A stretch of 64,000 nucleotides of DNA from Varroa destructor. Taxonomy: Eukaryota > Arthropoda > Arachnida > Mesostigmata > Varroidae. Below the pieces are notes generated by a model, which saw only the letters and a program-made list of their open reading frames with translations, was not told the DNA's origin and searched no databases. The position numbers and the translations under genes were made by a program. Where the stretch lies: contig NW_019211455.1 in assembly GCF_002443255.2 (NCBI RefSeq), forward strand, positions 31,337,778 to 31,401,777, in the 5' to 3' direction. Shown piece by piece: positions 48,845 through 61,959 of this stretch (its first letter is position 1; each line of letters opens with the position of its first letter).

Positions 48845-51800
48845 TAAAATAGAATAACTTTATTGGGATTCGGTCGATTGTATGGGACGAAATACAGTTG
48901 TATAAACAATGACGCAATGACTGAACGCAAATCTTCCGAAGCGGCATATCCCGTAAATGATTTACTCACGGAATATAACATTAATCTCTCTTTTTTAGAT
49001 ATATTTCACTTGATCTACCAACTGAGGTCGCGGCCGGACATAGATTGCATCCGTCTTTCATTTCGTACAATTTCAATCCAGACATCTAATTTTAATAAAA
49101 ACCACCTATCAATCGTAAAGAGTAGAGAGACTGGTATAAGTTTATAGAAAGGTGTGACGCCTTTGCGAAATGCACCATTCCTGGTAACTAATTATAGTCC
49201 TTATTACATTCTGCAAGAAAGATACTATCAGTAATAACAATGACTAGATTCATAATCATTCGGAACAAAAAGATAAATGAAGAATACGTGTATATGCAAG
49301 TATATACTGAGACCTGGAAAACAAAAAATGTTTCGCAGAATACGTTTAGGCCGGCTTGGTTTAAGCTTATAAATAAAATAAAATTTTATTATTACATTTG
49401 CATAGTACGATTATATAATATGAGCAATTATAAACCGATACGAGTGGCTATTACCTGTAGATATAACAGTAGAATGGTTGAGAAGCTGCGATTCAGTTTT
49501 CAAGATTTAATCGATGGTACGCTGTTTGTGCGCTCTGATGGTTAAAAGCCTCAACAACGAGGCAGAAGGAACTGAAATAAATAGACAGGTTGATATTATC
49601 TAGAAACCCCGCGACGCCTTAAACCAAACTCTCTAAATAATTCGTGTGATCCCACCATTGTACGATAGTAAATACGTTTCAATATTTGTACTTCACATAG
49701 ACGTAATTTTTATTAGTTATTCTACTAGTTATGTTGCCTCCAGCTTCAAGACTACTGTTTCCCACTAAATTTTCTCTGTTTTTTTCGATAAAAGATCACT
49801 ATATATAAATATTTTATCCACTCAAATATTGCCTTATTTGGCAAAACTACGTTTTCTAGACAGGAAATAAGCTGTTTAGATTGTGCTAATATAGTTATCT
49901 AATATAAGAGGAATCTATTTGACTACCAGACTGAAAACTGGTGGAAAAGCAAGGTTCGCTTGGGTTAAACCAGTCATATAGAAAAATACAGAGGCGTAAG
50001 CTTTTTGTTGTAGATTAGAACAATAGTAACGAGAGACATTTGAGCTGCCACGTTTGCCTTAAATACCATAAAGAGCAAGTTTAAAAAATGAACGATACTT
50101 ATTGCTGAATCTGTGGATGACTATCAGCAAGCGTTAGGTAATTACGTGTTTAAACAGATTTTCATAAAACGCGATACACGTGGTTATTGTGAGTCAAATA
50201 GTCGCCCCATGTACTTCGGCATTTTCGTCTGACGTGGTCACAGATTTATTCGCACTGACTGCCCGTTCCCCGGAACAATCGTTTCTGGGCATTTTTAATT
50301 TTGCCGCGGTGACCACTTGACGGACGCGAATGCAGGACGGGAACTGCACAATAAATAGATTAGAGCACAGCTGTCATTTATCCATGAAAGTTGCGAGTCA
50401 ACGTCATGACATGCACTTCCAAAGGACTTCCATTAATTTGATATTATAGATAACTTGTGGTGCCAAAGCGCACTACTGTGACCCGGCCATTATTTATAGT
50501 ATTTTACTACCCATCACCGCAGAAGAAATATACATTATTTGCATTTCTGAATAAATGATTAGGTGAATTTTTGGGATCTCAATTAATTCAGTGCATGTAT
50601 TATTTCGTTTTGCTTAAAAATTAAAATTTTTAAGAACGCAGATGCTCAATCTATAGATTTATGTGTTTATATTCTGTATCTAGCTGCCTGAAAATAAAAC
50701 TAGCTAATAGATTCTTTTCCTTTTTCCATTGTGGTTCATTAAAAACGAAGTGAATAGGCTTATTATTGGGCAGTTCTAAGTATTAAATTAGCATTGACGT
50801 CATACGTACCAAATTAACGTCAACGAACGTTATTTCCTCGTTTTTCCTGGCCTATTTTCGATCGTGTTTCGTTGAAAAAAAAGCTCGGGAAACCTTTGTT
50901 TCTCTCCTGAGCTCAAGTCGGCTATAACTGTCGAAGCTCGCTCGGACTATATAGAAGTCGTAGCTGTTCTGAAGTCATTTAGATATATCACTAAAGTATC
51001 TAAAACGGTTCCCTTTTGTTTCGGTTATAGAATACATTAGAATAATACGGATAAATTTTTACTTAGCTCAGTTCGGCCTTGTATTCAAAAAGTTCATTGA
51101 AAAGATTCGCAGGTCCGTCTGATATAATATTGTATGAATCCAATTTCCATTGACGTGTGCTGGTCAGTACCCGTTCGGTGGACGCTGCATTTAATATAAC
51201 ACTTTATTAAGACACAGTCGTGAATGTAGTTCGGGCGCCATATCGTTGGCAGAAGAAAATCAGAATCCATGCCAATTCGAACCAAATTGAAAGGTCAGGT
51301 TTGTTTATTTCGAAAGGTTTCAGAAAAGGTAAAAAGTCAGCGCGTTGATTAGCGAGCTGTAGCTAGACGCTCCGTATATAAACTCAAAGTGTGAAAAAGT
51401 AATCCATATGCAGCCGAAGTTCTTGTCTTGCGTAGCAAGTTCGTTTCATACTTCTAATTAAATATAAACAGAATGCGCTCGCTAAGTTATTTTCTACTGT
51501 TTCCCTGTTATAAGATGAAGTTCCTCCAAAATGAAGAACTATACATTTCTACGAACTCAGAGTAGAGGTGGGACTATCATCGTTGTTCTTGCATACCTGC
51601 ACGTCATTTTCAAGGTGACAAATTGTAAACCTGAGAGAATGCAAGAAAAGCAGTAAATCAGGACGCGACATATTGTTTTTAATATCCACACAAAGAAACT
51701 GTGACCTGGAGTACACCAAGTTCTTTTTGAATAATATAACTAAATTTGATAGAAAGCTTTTTTACATTCTGTAGGCGGCTTGTATTTCATCTAAACGTTT

Positions 51801-52228
51801 GGTTCTATATTTATGTATTGGAAATATACATTCGTAGCCATCTGAAATAATCTATCATTCATGTGGGTGTTTCCAAAATTAATAGAGGAAAGCATTTTGA
51901 CGATCGTCTCTGTTTCTTACATTGTTTCTTTTCTGCCTACATTTCTACCTGCCCTATTTAGGCGAAATTCATAATGGAGAATAGCGCAATAAGTTGATTA
52001 GCGGCTCAACACATCAAGGATTTTTATCCTTTGTACTTTTTTTTTAGGTCTTTGATCACCGTAAACAAAATATAACCAACATTATAGTCCCGAACTCTAT
52101 ATATTACAAGAACTTTCTATATTAAACATCAAATAATTAACACCAAAAACTTCAGAATAATTTCTTCACTTCTATTCCTGTTGTTTAGATTCCAGGTCAA
52201 CTACCCTATGTATTCCAATTATCGCACC
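48843..52228. other. No gene recognised
   Basis: Two plus-strand ORFs of about 95-100 codons (48863-49147, 49240-49545) are AT-rich and without motifs. Nothing else is seen. Confidence 0.4.
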
Positions 52229-52327
52229 TATATATATATAGATACCTATACTATACATATATACATACTATATATACTGTACATACGATACTATATATAT
52301 ATAGATAGTACCTATATATATAGATAG
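52229..52327. repeat. Degenerate TA/TAC/TAGA low-complexity tract
   Basis: About 100 bp made of TATA runs broken by TAGATA, TACATA and TACCTA, partly self-complementary. Confidence 0.85.
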
Positions 52328-54414
52328 AGCATGGCCCTAAAAAATCTACAGTATCTTAATATAAAAGCATACGTTTTTTTCATTGTTTACATAAGTGATG
52401 CAAAAGAGGTACATAAGAAAATATTCCATTTTCGAAAAAAATCTATATTTTTTTTTAAAGAAAAGCGCACTTGAAGAAAAAATATAACATTTAGCCGTAA
52501 AAATGAACTCCCCAGCCATTTTCCCATGGACTAACGAAAAGTGCAGTTTTAACGGATGTCTTATCATTTTATATGCGAAAAATAAACTTTATGGTGGGAG
52601 AAAGCTCTATTAGGTTATTGCATTTCGAAAAGTTTGAATGTCATATCTTTATAACAAAATTTATCATTTATTTATCAGTAAGTGAATAAATGACTTTAAT
52701 TATTTTTTATATCAATATTAAGTATCGTTGCCAATAATAGTTGCTATTGTTTATTAAGACAACTGTTAGAAAAGCTTTACACGCTTTCAATGGCCGTTTT
52801 CAGCGCTGCTTCGCCGCACCTTACAGAACACTTTTCCGAAACAAAAATATTTGAGCCCGTTATTGGCCACAGTAAAAAAATCAACCTCGTACTTTAAAAA
52901 AATTAATATTTAATGTCCGGCTGGTATTTCACTTGAAAAAAAGGTAGGTGTCCAGCGTTCAAAAATAGAATCCTGTAGTTTTTTTATTATTTCCTATTAT
53001 TATTCCTATATTATCCTGTAGTTTATTTGTTTTTCTTCATTCAAATGAAAGAAGATTGGAACCATCTCTGTAAAGATATATTGTGTGTTACTTATATCTC
53101 TATTTTGTCATTAAAGCCATTTGAATTATTATTCTATTACTTTGCATATAAATGTATTACATAATCACTATTGTCAGGGAAACGCAGAAAGTACGTCCAG
53201 TACGAAAAGGGTCAGGGGTATTGTTTCCTTACGAAATATCATCACTTGAGTGTTACTGAGTTCAATTCAAATATGTCCAGCTTTTTTTTAGAACGAGAGA
53301 TTTCGCCACCCCACAGGTTTATGCCAGTTTACCAGCCGAAACCTATTGCCAGACAGAATTCTCCGAAGCACACTGCGTATTCGCATCATTGGACATGTAC
53401 AGGGGTTGTAACCTAAATGAATTTGTCAAAGTATTTTCGCAATACGCATAAGATACATGAAATAGCTGGTTCGTGCTAGAGGAAAGAGTTTGTTTTCGGC
53501 TTAAGCCTGGGTCGCGGCCTTCTTTCATTTACTCAGATGGTCACGATTGATGCTATCGCAGCCTCCGGCTGCCAATAATGTGTCATCGTCTTTATTCAGA
53601 AAAGACCTGCGCGAGTTTGTGTCTAGAGTAAGTGATGTAGCTTCTATTCTCTTTGAAAGCTAGCTTTTTGTTACAAAGCCAACGTATATTGTATGCAATA
53701 CAACACGATACTACCTTTTTCTATTCATGCATATTCTGTCTTCGAATCACAAAATTAAACACGCCGAAGTATGTTTGCAAGTAACTATCAATTACTGTAA
53801 ATAACTTTAGATGTTTAGTTTTTTTTTTTCTTTTGACTACATTGGCCGTCATGTTTGTGCTGATTGCTGTGCACTTCAAGAGTACTATCGTTCGAGGTTT
53901 AATCGTTTATCGGAATTCAACATGCGAGAAATGAATAACATTAATAAGTACACCGATTGATCGCCAAACAAACGCCGACGTTGAGTTCCCCCGTAACATC
54001 GTTAAATCGAACGGTCGTGTACTGTGCTTGTCGACAACTAAGTTTTGTCAATCATATGTCGAAATTTAGACAATTATAAATCTGCGCTTATCTACGAAAT
54101 GCTGATAGGATCGGTTTACTGTCGCTCTTTTTAGCAGAAGTGTTTTACATTGAAACCTTTCTGGGTTGCTAAAAGTAACGAACGTTGTGTTATATATTGA
54201 TCTGTCAGAACGGGTCGGATCTAATATTCAAAGTGATATCCACTTGCCAGGTCTAGCCCTTGTTTTTCTGTCCGCACTTACGTCCTTAGAGCACTCCGAG
54301 CTCGTTCTATGTTACTGCGTAGCGGTGTAGCCTATGGGATCTGCGAGTGACCCTCATTAGGTTGCCCATGAGTACGTACTGTCTAGAAGATAAGCCTCCT
54401 CCACGACGAGCTTC
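52328..54414. other. No gene recognised
   Basis: Very AT-rich, with A/T homopolymers and short unsupported ORFs. Confidence 0.4.
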
Positions 54415-54437
54415 TTATTTATTATTATTATTATTAA
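54415..54437. repeat. (TTA)n microsatellite
   Basis: About seven TTA units, lying about 140 bp upstream of the tentative gene at 54576. Confidence 0.85.
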
Positions 54438-54575
54438 ATATTCATTTATTATTGCCTTTATCTTATTTATTACCTTACGAATGTCTTTGACCCGCTGTGG
54501 ATCGCGATACTACTCAGCTATCAGTGGCGCAAACATCCAAGCAGCTCGAAAGACTTACCGAATTTTGGCCATAGG

Positions 54576-54623
54576 ATGAACATTGTTTTTAGATGCGTAT
54601 CGTTATTAATGCTGCATGCAAAC
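54576..54623 (+). CDS. Tentative signal-peptide exon of a small secreted protein
   Basis: This 16-codon exon reads MNIVFRCVSLLMLHAN: a short basic N-region and a hydrophobic core, as in a signal peptide. It is followed directly by a consensus donor, AAC|gtgagt with GT at 54624. The exon ends in phase 0. Without splicing the frame runs on to 54818 as an 80-codon ORF that becomes Arg/Ser-rich and less protein-like. A candidate second exon in the right phase starts at 54890, across a 266-bp intron, close to the intron sizes of the cuticle gene. A start-context base G precedes the ATG (ATAGGATGA), which is only fair. Confidence 0.22.
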
Positions 54624-54819
54624 GTGAGTAACAAAGCAGGTTTAATGCTACTTGATAACGGCGGTTTAGGGAGAGGCGCCAGCTTGAGCTATTTTTGCGA
54701 CGCGCTCCCGTCTAGACGCCACGCGTCCTCCCGTGCAAGGCCTCGACCTCACTTAATGGCCTTAGCTGTCCCAGTGGCTTATCAGATAATCGGCATCAGC
54801 AGCTACGGCAGTCTCTAAT

Positions 54820-54927
54820 CTACTGCTAGCAGAAGCAGTAGACGCAATAGTAAATGCAGTAAACTGCTTGGGTGACTGAAGGGTAGCAGCGAGTGCGAGG
54901 TTGTGGGTCGTTGTCAACCTCGCTGCT
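54820..54927. other. Two adjacent hairpins
   Basis: The first has an 8-bp stem, CTACTGCT (54820-54827) with AGCAGTAG (54834-54841). The second pairs AGCAGCGAG (54885-54893) with CTCGCTGCT (54919-54927). An overlapping alternative pairs GAGGTTG (54897-54903) with CAACCTC (54915-54921). They could form a structured RNA, or reflect local GCA/GCT repeats. Confidence 0.5.
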
Positions 54928-55075
54928 TAGTGGAAAGGCAGACAAAGGCAAGTGCGTCCGACAGAAAGCCTGCGAGCTTAAGCCAGTTACCGAAATCTGC
55001 CAAGCGCTAAGATGGCGTTTAGACCGAAGTTGCAACTCCCTGATTGAGCATCTTTATGATTATTTCTATGAGTAG
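54890..55075 (+). CDS. Tentative second exon: cysteine-containing secreted peptide
   Basis: After an AG acceptor (GGGTAGCAG, not pyrimidine-rich) the frame reads RVRGCGSLSTSLLSGKADKG, then KCVRQKACELKPVTEICQAL, and ends LYDYFYE at a TAG. If joined to the preceding exon it gives a 77-residue precursor. The mature part has Cys at mature positions 5, 22, 28, 37 and 48, and a helical C-terminal half. The odd number of cysteines is unusual for a secreted disulphide peptide. I do not recognise the family. Against it: the minus strand here also has an open Ala/Ser/Thr-rich frame behind a good pyrimidine tract (TTGCCTTTGTCTGCCTTTCC), and the acceptor region overlaps a strong hairpin. Confidence 0.2.
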   Translation, partial: RVRGCGSLSTSLLSGKADKGKCVRQKACELKPVTEICQALRWRLDRSCNSLIEHLYDYFYE

Positions 55076-55358
55076 ACTTAATCAGCCAGTACAACTGCAG
55101 CATGGCCGTCAGCAAGAAGAAAACAGCGTCACGAATGTTTAGTCAAAATAATGCTCAATTTATAGGTGTTCCATCTATTACTGTAGTCTAACAGCGGAAC
55201 CTGCTCGGATAGCTTTTTTTTTTAATCGTTTACGCCTCGCGAGAACTTTAATTAACGACGTTCGACATCGCTTGCGTAAACTCGTTCACCTAAACCGCCA
55301 TTGCTACTCTCTGCGACCAACCTGACCCGAAAATTTTAAGGATTTAAAAATTCGTCCC
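55076..55358. other. No feature recognised
   Basis: No exon, RNA or repeat is visible here apart from a T run near 55213-55221. Confidence 0.4.
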
Positions 55359-55380
55359 ACGACGACGACGACGACGACGA
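55359..55380. repeat. (ACG)7 trinucleotide repeat
   Basis: About seven ACG/GAC units in an AT-rich setting. I see no convincing reading frame carrying it, so it is treated as a non-coding microsatellite. Confidence 0.85.
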
Positions 55381-58300
55381 AGAAATGCAAAAGTCTAGCT
55401 AGTTTACATTGCGTGTGGCTTTTTCATACAACCAAGCAATACAATTATGGGGTAAATAAGGAACGCGGGTAAGCGATCAGTTCTTTATTTATTTCTGCTT
55501 AGGCTGCGCAGAAATTTTTTGGGGTTCCGCTTTGGCCGACCACCCCCGACTGGTCACGTTTCAAGTGTCGGCTGCACAATCACGTTGAACACATCTAATC
55601 AGTAGGCTTCAGAATGAGTTTGCGGTGTTTTATGTATAGTATGTTGATGGTAGTCGGTAAGTAGGAACACTTCTATAGGTTCACACTGATGAAATTTGTC
55701 AAGGGCAGCAAAATTGAGTACGATGCAAATCTTGACCTATATGAGTTCGGCCCTTTAAAGTATTGACCATATAATAGGTGATAACGAGTTAAATGGCTTA
55801 AACATAGGCAGTTTTGAAGGAAATGCATAGTTTGATAACTGATAACAGCAGTATGATAACCAGAATTCTACATAAAATACAAATCGGTGCGTGTATTTTT
55901 TTATTAATAATAATAATAATATTATAATTATATTCATGATTGAAGAAGAACCACTATGATTTTTCTCATGTTCGGTAGTGCTTATGCGACATGTATTAGT
56001 GAATGAATGGATGGTCCGCGCTCTTACTGCGCTTGAATTTAGTAGACTACATATAACATATCATAGCTTAAAAAAGCTGCAGTTCAAACACCTGACCTTA
56101 ATGGTAAATAACGAGGCCTCAGAATCTTTATTTACCACAGAAATGATATTGTTCCAGCAGACACAACTGGAGATATGGTGCAGATCTTCGAATTTTGTGG
56201 GTCATAGCTTATATGGATGCTGTTGTAAAAAATGTTCTTGAACGACTGGTCGTCGTTCTAGCCAAAATGTTTCCTACCAATGGAATTATCGATTGATTAA
56301 ATTACCATTCTGTACCCTCTGTTGTGGGCATGAAAGCGATGTGCTTCATTCTCCTCAAATTCCTTTTAGAAACGACAGTATAGCAATGCTCGCCCAGGCA
56401 CATGGGACGCACGGTCTTCGATATGGAAAATCGTACCACTGACCCAATCATTCGACCACCAAAAAACGGAGGATGCCTGGCGAACTCCAGGGCAAAGCCC
56501 TATACGAGCCGATAGAAATCAGGCGTATTTTTAACATTAAGGAAACACAATTCAGAAAAGAGGCCAGGACCCGACTGCGGAAGGATAGGACGAAATAACA
56601 GAACCCTGTGACCTTTAAAAAAATAATTGTTTTAGCTATGACAAAGATAGCGACTAAAAGGAGTGCCGTTATATAGGAGTCGTCTGTATCAGTGCGCATC
56701 ACAAATGGCAGCACACATGAGTGACTACAAAGAATCTTCAAGATACATTGTTTCAGGTTATTTTGTTCTGTTGTTCGAAGGAAAACATTATTATTTAGCG
56801 TAATGCATACTACCTTTTCGTAGTAATTGAAGAGACAGTAACGAAATCAAGCAACCCTCTATGGGTGCTGGGGCAGCACTAACATACGTTTTGAAGTCAC
56901 TGAGCCTTTATAGCAGAATGCACCATTGACCTTTCGCTTTGGCCTACGACGTCGAAACATGTTCAGCCGACTCGTGTCTCCTTGGCGACGTACTGCTGCA
57001 CCGATCATTTGGAGATGAGGCGAAGAAAGCAAGACAATTTGTCTATAACATGGTTGCCTATAACAAAATTTTTAACAAGTAGTTCTATTTTCGCCCAGCT
57101 GGGTTTATCCTGTGAGATTGTTTAATACTGGAATAAATTAAAATAGGTGTCGTTGTTACTTATTTGCCAGCAGAGCAACGGTAGACACCAGAGCAAATGC
57201 AATCTTAATTACCAGCTTATGTTTCCATAACACACACAAAAAAGGGCTCCACGGCAGGTATCAAAATGTTAAGCCTAGTAATCACCGATGTCGACTGTCA
57301 ATCAATTTTGCAGCATACGAGTTACATGCAGCGAGGTACGACGCGCGGCCACATTACCGGCTGAACGGCATCTCTACAGCGGAACCGCTCAGCTATATTT
57401 TGACAGTCTGTCATGAGGAGGGGCTAAATCCTTTTGCGATCGACATATCTAAGCGCTAAGCGTCGATCCCCTTGGACTTATGCTCCTACTCCTCCGTGCG
57501 CAGAAAGACATATTTGCAGACAGTGTATTATTGTATAAAATTTAACGAATCCTTTTCCGTTGGTTAGTTAGCTGGGCTCGCACCAAAAATGTATGGCCCA
57601 TTTTGGGACAATGAATATATAACTTGTTCAAAATCAATCATAATGTAAGTAGACATCAGTAAGTAGGACCACGCAGTGCCGGTTAAAATATGCCATTACT
57701 ACTTAGTTGAATTGATTTCTGCGATTTAGCGATAGGTAGATAATGTAATTAGGTCAGTTGCATTGAATTGATATTTTAATTCTGCCGAAACGCTAAGCAA
57801 TGTATTTATTTCACATTTCAGTAGTTGTTGAATCCTACTTTTAACTTATATGAGATAAAAACAGGTGAAAACGATATTCACTAGGCACAGGCAAGAAACG
57901 TTATCGTTTTTGAGGGTTTTAAAGCGTAGACGTTATTGCTAAAATACATTTATTAACACATGATTTCGATGTAGCAACGCAGGGACAAACATTTTTTTTC
58001 AGATTCTATTAGAACGTTGTTACACTCTTCGTAAACTCCTAAAAACGAATTAGGTGGTCTTTGAAATTGACTCACTTCATTAACTAGTTGGGCCAGAATA
58101 ATGATTTACTCTGTGTTAGAAATGCACGCGTTTACACACAGCGCTCCGACAATTTCTAGGCAGTCGTGCATCTGTTATTTGCATCTCCATTTGTAATTTA
58201 TAATAATAATAATAGATAAATGGCGTCCCGGATATATATCCCGGTCCCGTAATCACACAACTATCATCAGGAGAGTAAATTAATTGAGCCCTAAATCAAA

Positions 58301-58402
58301 TACTCTTTTGCTCGATCCGGAAAGTAAGTAAGGCACGGCGAAAAGGCTTGGCCTTGTCATCGACTAACCAGACTGCGTATTCGATCGTCATACCAACCGT
58401 CC
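55381..58402. other. No gene recognised; small AT-type microsatellites
   Basis: This stretch includes a (TAA)n run at 55902-55925 and another at 58200-58214. Short ORFs without support occur on both strands. Confidence 0.4.
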
Positions 58403-58642
58403 ATGAGTATCGTCGAGGAACTTAAGATGGGGGGCTGCATTTATTGCTTTATTTTCGACGAGTATTTCGAAGTAGTATATGCCTCTGGTGTCAAGTGCAA
58501 ACACTACCATTACCGTATATTCTATTCAACATTACTACAGTTTCAATTTCTTTGCAAAGAGACACGATTCGCTAGCCTCGTCCCCTTCCAACTGGACGTA
58601 GAGGCCGAATTGTGCCTCGTCTATGGCGAGCGCATTCACTAG
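58403..58642 (+). CDS. Weak ORF, unidentified
   Basis: This 79-codon ORF starts MSIVEELKMGGCIYCFIFDE, with an ATG in a fair context (CGTCCATGAG). G+C-ending codons are common at its two ends (for example ATC GTC GAG, GTC TAT GGC GAG CGC). It is rich in Cys, Tyr and Phe and has no known motif. Length alone is not significant. Confidence 0.12.
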   Translation: MSIVEELKMGGCIYCFIFDEYFEVVYASGVKCKHYHYRIFYSTLLQFQFLCKETRFASLVPFQLDVEAELCLVYGERIH

Positions 58643-60703
58643 GCGGATTAATTGTTTATTGAGGTTCAGCAGATTATATGTTAAGTACACCACACGCCCG
58701 CAAATTTATTCATGCGGAACCCATTTTTCATTCAGTTTCCGCACTTTCAATATTTTGGGTTACAATATTGTGACAAGTTGCGTATGATAGTTTTGGTGAC
58801 AAAGTTCTTAAACTGTAAGTTTTATTTTTGTGAGACGCCTTCTCGGTTGCGGCAGTGGGTTCTTGGACACTTAGATCTTTGTTTGTGAAACATTTGCAGA
58901 GTTCATGTACTGTGCTTTCGCTTAAGGTCTTCTTCTTAAATGTCTTCAACAATATTCGATAGATTTCCGCAATGCTTGACTTGATCACAGAACGTTTATT
59001 TTCAGGACTATATTCTAAACTCATTTTTCTCAGGGTGAACTCAGCCAGTTTTCACTTACAACTTCCAAGAAGTATTCACCAGGCCAATATACAGAAGCTA
59101 TTCAATTTCGAAATCTGCCAGATTTGTTATGCGAATTCATTGGGGTTTTTTAAGCTCTAAAATCCTTCCCTTTATCTCTTTTACCTGTGCTTGTGTCATA
59201 CATAATGTTACCATTGAAACGGTTCTCTGAAACAATTAAGCTACCAACATCTGTATAAAGTTCCCTTCGTTGATGAGTATGATACAATACAATGTATATG
59301 CCTTATAGGAAAATAAGAGCGCGGTGGAAAGGCTGGCCTAGAATAGCTATCGAAAAAGTATGCGAAATCCTGTACTGGGCAGGAAATTCTACTAAGCGTT
59401 TACTTCGCCTTTATGCAACGACCGAATGCGTGCTATCAAGGAAGTGAGAAAGTGGTAAAAATCTGCTAAGAGCGAAAGACAAGAATATTAGAAAAAAGAA
59501 GCTACCACGTCTATATAAGCTATGAGTGCAAAAAGAGCTACAAAGGAGACAAGATACCGCCGACCAGCCTAGTGCGCTAATTATACGTAGAAAAGTTCAG
59601 AACAGAAATTAAATAGGCGGGCAAAGGCTACTCAATGCCGGGGAATATCTAATACCGCTCTCAATGGTAGGAGCGCTGAGGAAAGCGACATCCAATACCA
59701 GAAAATACCTGCTAACAGACACCGTTTTACATACGATACGACAACAGGGTACCGAGACAAAAGGATGGACAGAAGAAGATAAAAGCAATAGAAATCGCGC
59801 AAACAAGTGGAGAACGACGTTTCGGAAAGTTCTACAAGGTTATTATGAACAAAATAAGAAAGTCTCAAAAAGGACTAACATTAAAACAATGAGAGGGCTA
59901 CGTGGGCTCAGCCTGCTCAATGGATAGAAATGCTTTAAATGCTTTAAAAATGAAATGAAGTGTCTTAGAATGATGAAATTAAATGAAATGAAAGGTCTTA
60001 GAGACGAAAAAGGCTACAGAAATCCCGAAGGGTAAGTATCATCATCGGACTCTGAGTATGGTTTTCGAAAAGGTAGGTCTACGGTAACGGTCATCGACGG
60101 AAAAGGGTGCCGCTAAGCGGTACAAAGCAGCCAGGCAGAACCTTATTTTGCAATTGAATCCCGCTGCAATATAATGTTGTCGGCCAGTATGATAACACTA
60201 TTTGTAGTTTCGGGGTACCTATCCTAACCGAAGCCTACGAGGACTTGACGTGAGGTCATATGCGACTAGTCAATCTACGCATCTTGATTTAGCTGCACAG
60301 ATGTGATTGTTTAATGCTCACATTCCCAATGTCAGCATTAACGCTAGTTTACTCATGAAACCCATACAATATTTATGCCATACAATAAACGACCTTGTAC
60401 AAAGTAAATCTCCTCTCTCCTGTTCTCTATGTAATCTTATACATCTTCAAAAAGCGGTTACGGCAGCTGCGTTTCTTGTATAGAAATAATTCATTTGAGC
60501 AGCAGGACGTATTTCACTTAATTCTATTTTCTCCTCTATGCAACAGTGATGTGCCATCTCGCCTTTGAAAATGAAGACTTCACTGTGACGAAAAATCTTC
60601 TCTGATCTCCCAAAATTAGCCAAGATTGTGTTTTAGGTGGCGACCATCAGGCGGCGCCCTCTACTGTCCCGTGATCAGGGCAGGTTTGTGGACCTCATGA
60701 TGA
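58643..60703. other. No firm gene
   Basis: A 98-codon minus-strand ORF (58728-59024; MSLEYSPENKRSVIK...) is Lys/Ser/Thr-rich and protein-like but has no domain. Near 59925-60005 there are imperfect direct repeats of ATGCTTTAAA and AAATGAAATGAA. Nothing else is seen. Confidence 0.35.
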
Positions 60704-60935
60704 TCATTTGGTTCGGAGCGTGCTTCCCATGATCGCAACTGCTATGGCGGTTACGACGCGGTCCAGGTCGATCACTAGAATCCTTCGCACATTTATTCTG
60801 TCGTAGAATATGAGGTCGCTTGCGATCATTTGCCTTCTCTGCACTAACTTTAGTTCTTCGAGATCGTTTTTGTCCAGCTCGGTTCGACGCGATTGAGCAG
60901 GCAGATAGTCACTATACCGCTTGTAGAAAATATCA
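60704..60935 (-). CDS. Exon-like segment, possible C-terminal exon
   Basis: Read on the minus strand, an acceptor (TATTTCAATTAGACAG, AG at 60937-60936) leads into one base plus 76 codons and a TGA at 60706-60704. It reads DIFYKRYSDYLPAQSRRTEL, then DKNDLEELKLVQRRQ and SDLIFYDRINVRRILVIDL, ending GSTLRTK. Codon use is much more G+C-ending than the surroundings. The central part has the spacing of a charged amphipathic helix, and residues about 52-70 are hydrophobic. It may be the last exon of the minus-strand gene starting at 63284, whose donor phase fits. The run LKLVQRRQMIASDLIFYDRI also recalls the C-terminal end of some LINE reverse transcriptases, but the spacing does not match well. Unidentified. 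Confidence 0.3.
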
Positions 60936-61959
60936 CTGTCTAATTGAAATACAGAAGCTCACGTGCAGCTTTAGATGAACGCAATGTTCCTATTACAACT
61001 TATTCAATTGACCCAGTTGTCGCAGCCCCAGGCTCAGTGTTTTGTACCATATAGCATGTTAGATTGGTGGGTTTTGTTATCGTTGACGAGCTATTCTCAA
61101 TAGCGTACTCTCCATTGGGCGATAAATGAGAAGTTTAGTGTTTGCCGCATGGGCTTCGTTTGAAGCGCAGCTGTTCCCCAAAAGACGACCTAACGACCGA
61201 TGGATAATCAGCGTGATCCATGTTCCTTAAAGAGTCGATCTGGGTCGGACAAACCCGCGGCTTAAGGACGCATATATTGTAACGATGGCGCACAAACATC
61301 GCTCTACATTTAAATACCGAAAGCGAGCAAAATAATTTCGACTAAACATATTGCTAATACGCGCTGTGGTACTCGACTGCGCTATTCACATATGTGTCCT
61401 TAAAAAGGTTTTTGTTAAAAACCTATTCTTTTTGCTCACTCCGATTCTTTCGCCTTGACTGTTGAGAACTCACCCGTTCACGGTTGTGCTTTTCTTGACA
61501 TTTCAGTGTAATCGATCGCTTTTCTAATTGCAGGTCCGTTCTATTTTTAAATTTAAATACTATTACAATTAACGTTTGGCCCCCTAGGTTTGAAATTTCC
61601 GCGATCTTCACGCAGAGCGACCATCTTTCTAGCCTGAGAGTGTAGGCAAGCGCGGAAGTGGAAGTGCTTCAGTATTCGCCGCAGAGAATGCCTACATATC
61701 TTGTGGGAGCGGCCGGGCATGATTGCGACTCCAACCTCGATTTGCAGGATGCACAAGACCGCAAATTTCCTTCGATGCTGCCACTGAACGCAGCCAGAAA
61801 CATCGATCACTGCGTTCTGAGAGTAATTTACGTTGACCGGCACCCTGATCCGTTCGGATAGTTAAGAAGTATATTTTGCGTTTACCTTAGAATGCTTAAG
61901 CGCGGTACGATACGTCAAACTCAAAACATTTGAAAAATTTGGTAACAATGCAAGTCCTT
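60936..61959. other. GC-richer region, no firm exon
   Basis: At 61553-61861 overlapping ORFs on both strands each look protein-like (plus: MPTYLVGAAGHDCDSN; minus: MPVNVNYSQNAVIDVSG). I cannot choose between them, and neither has clear splice sites. Confidence 0.25.
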
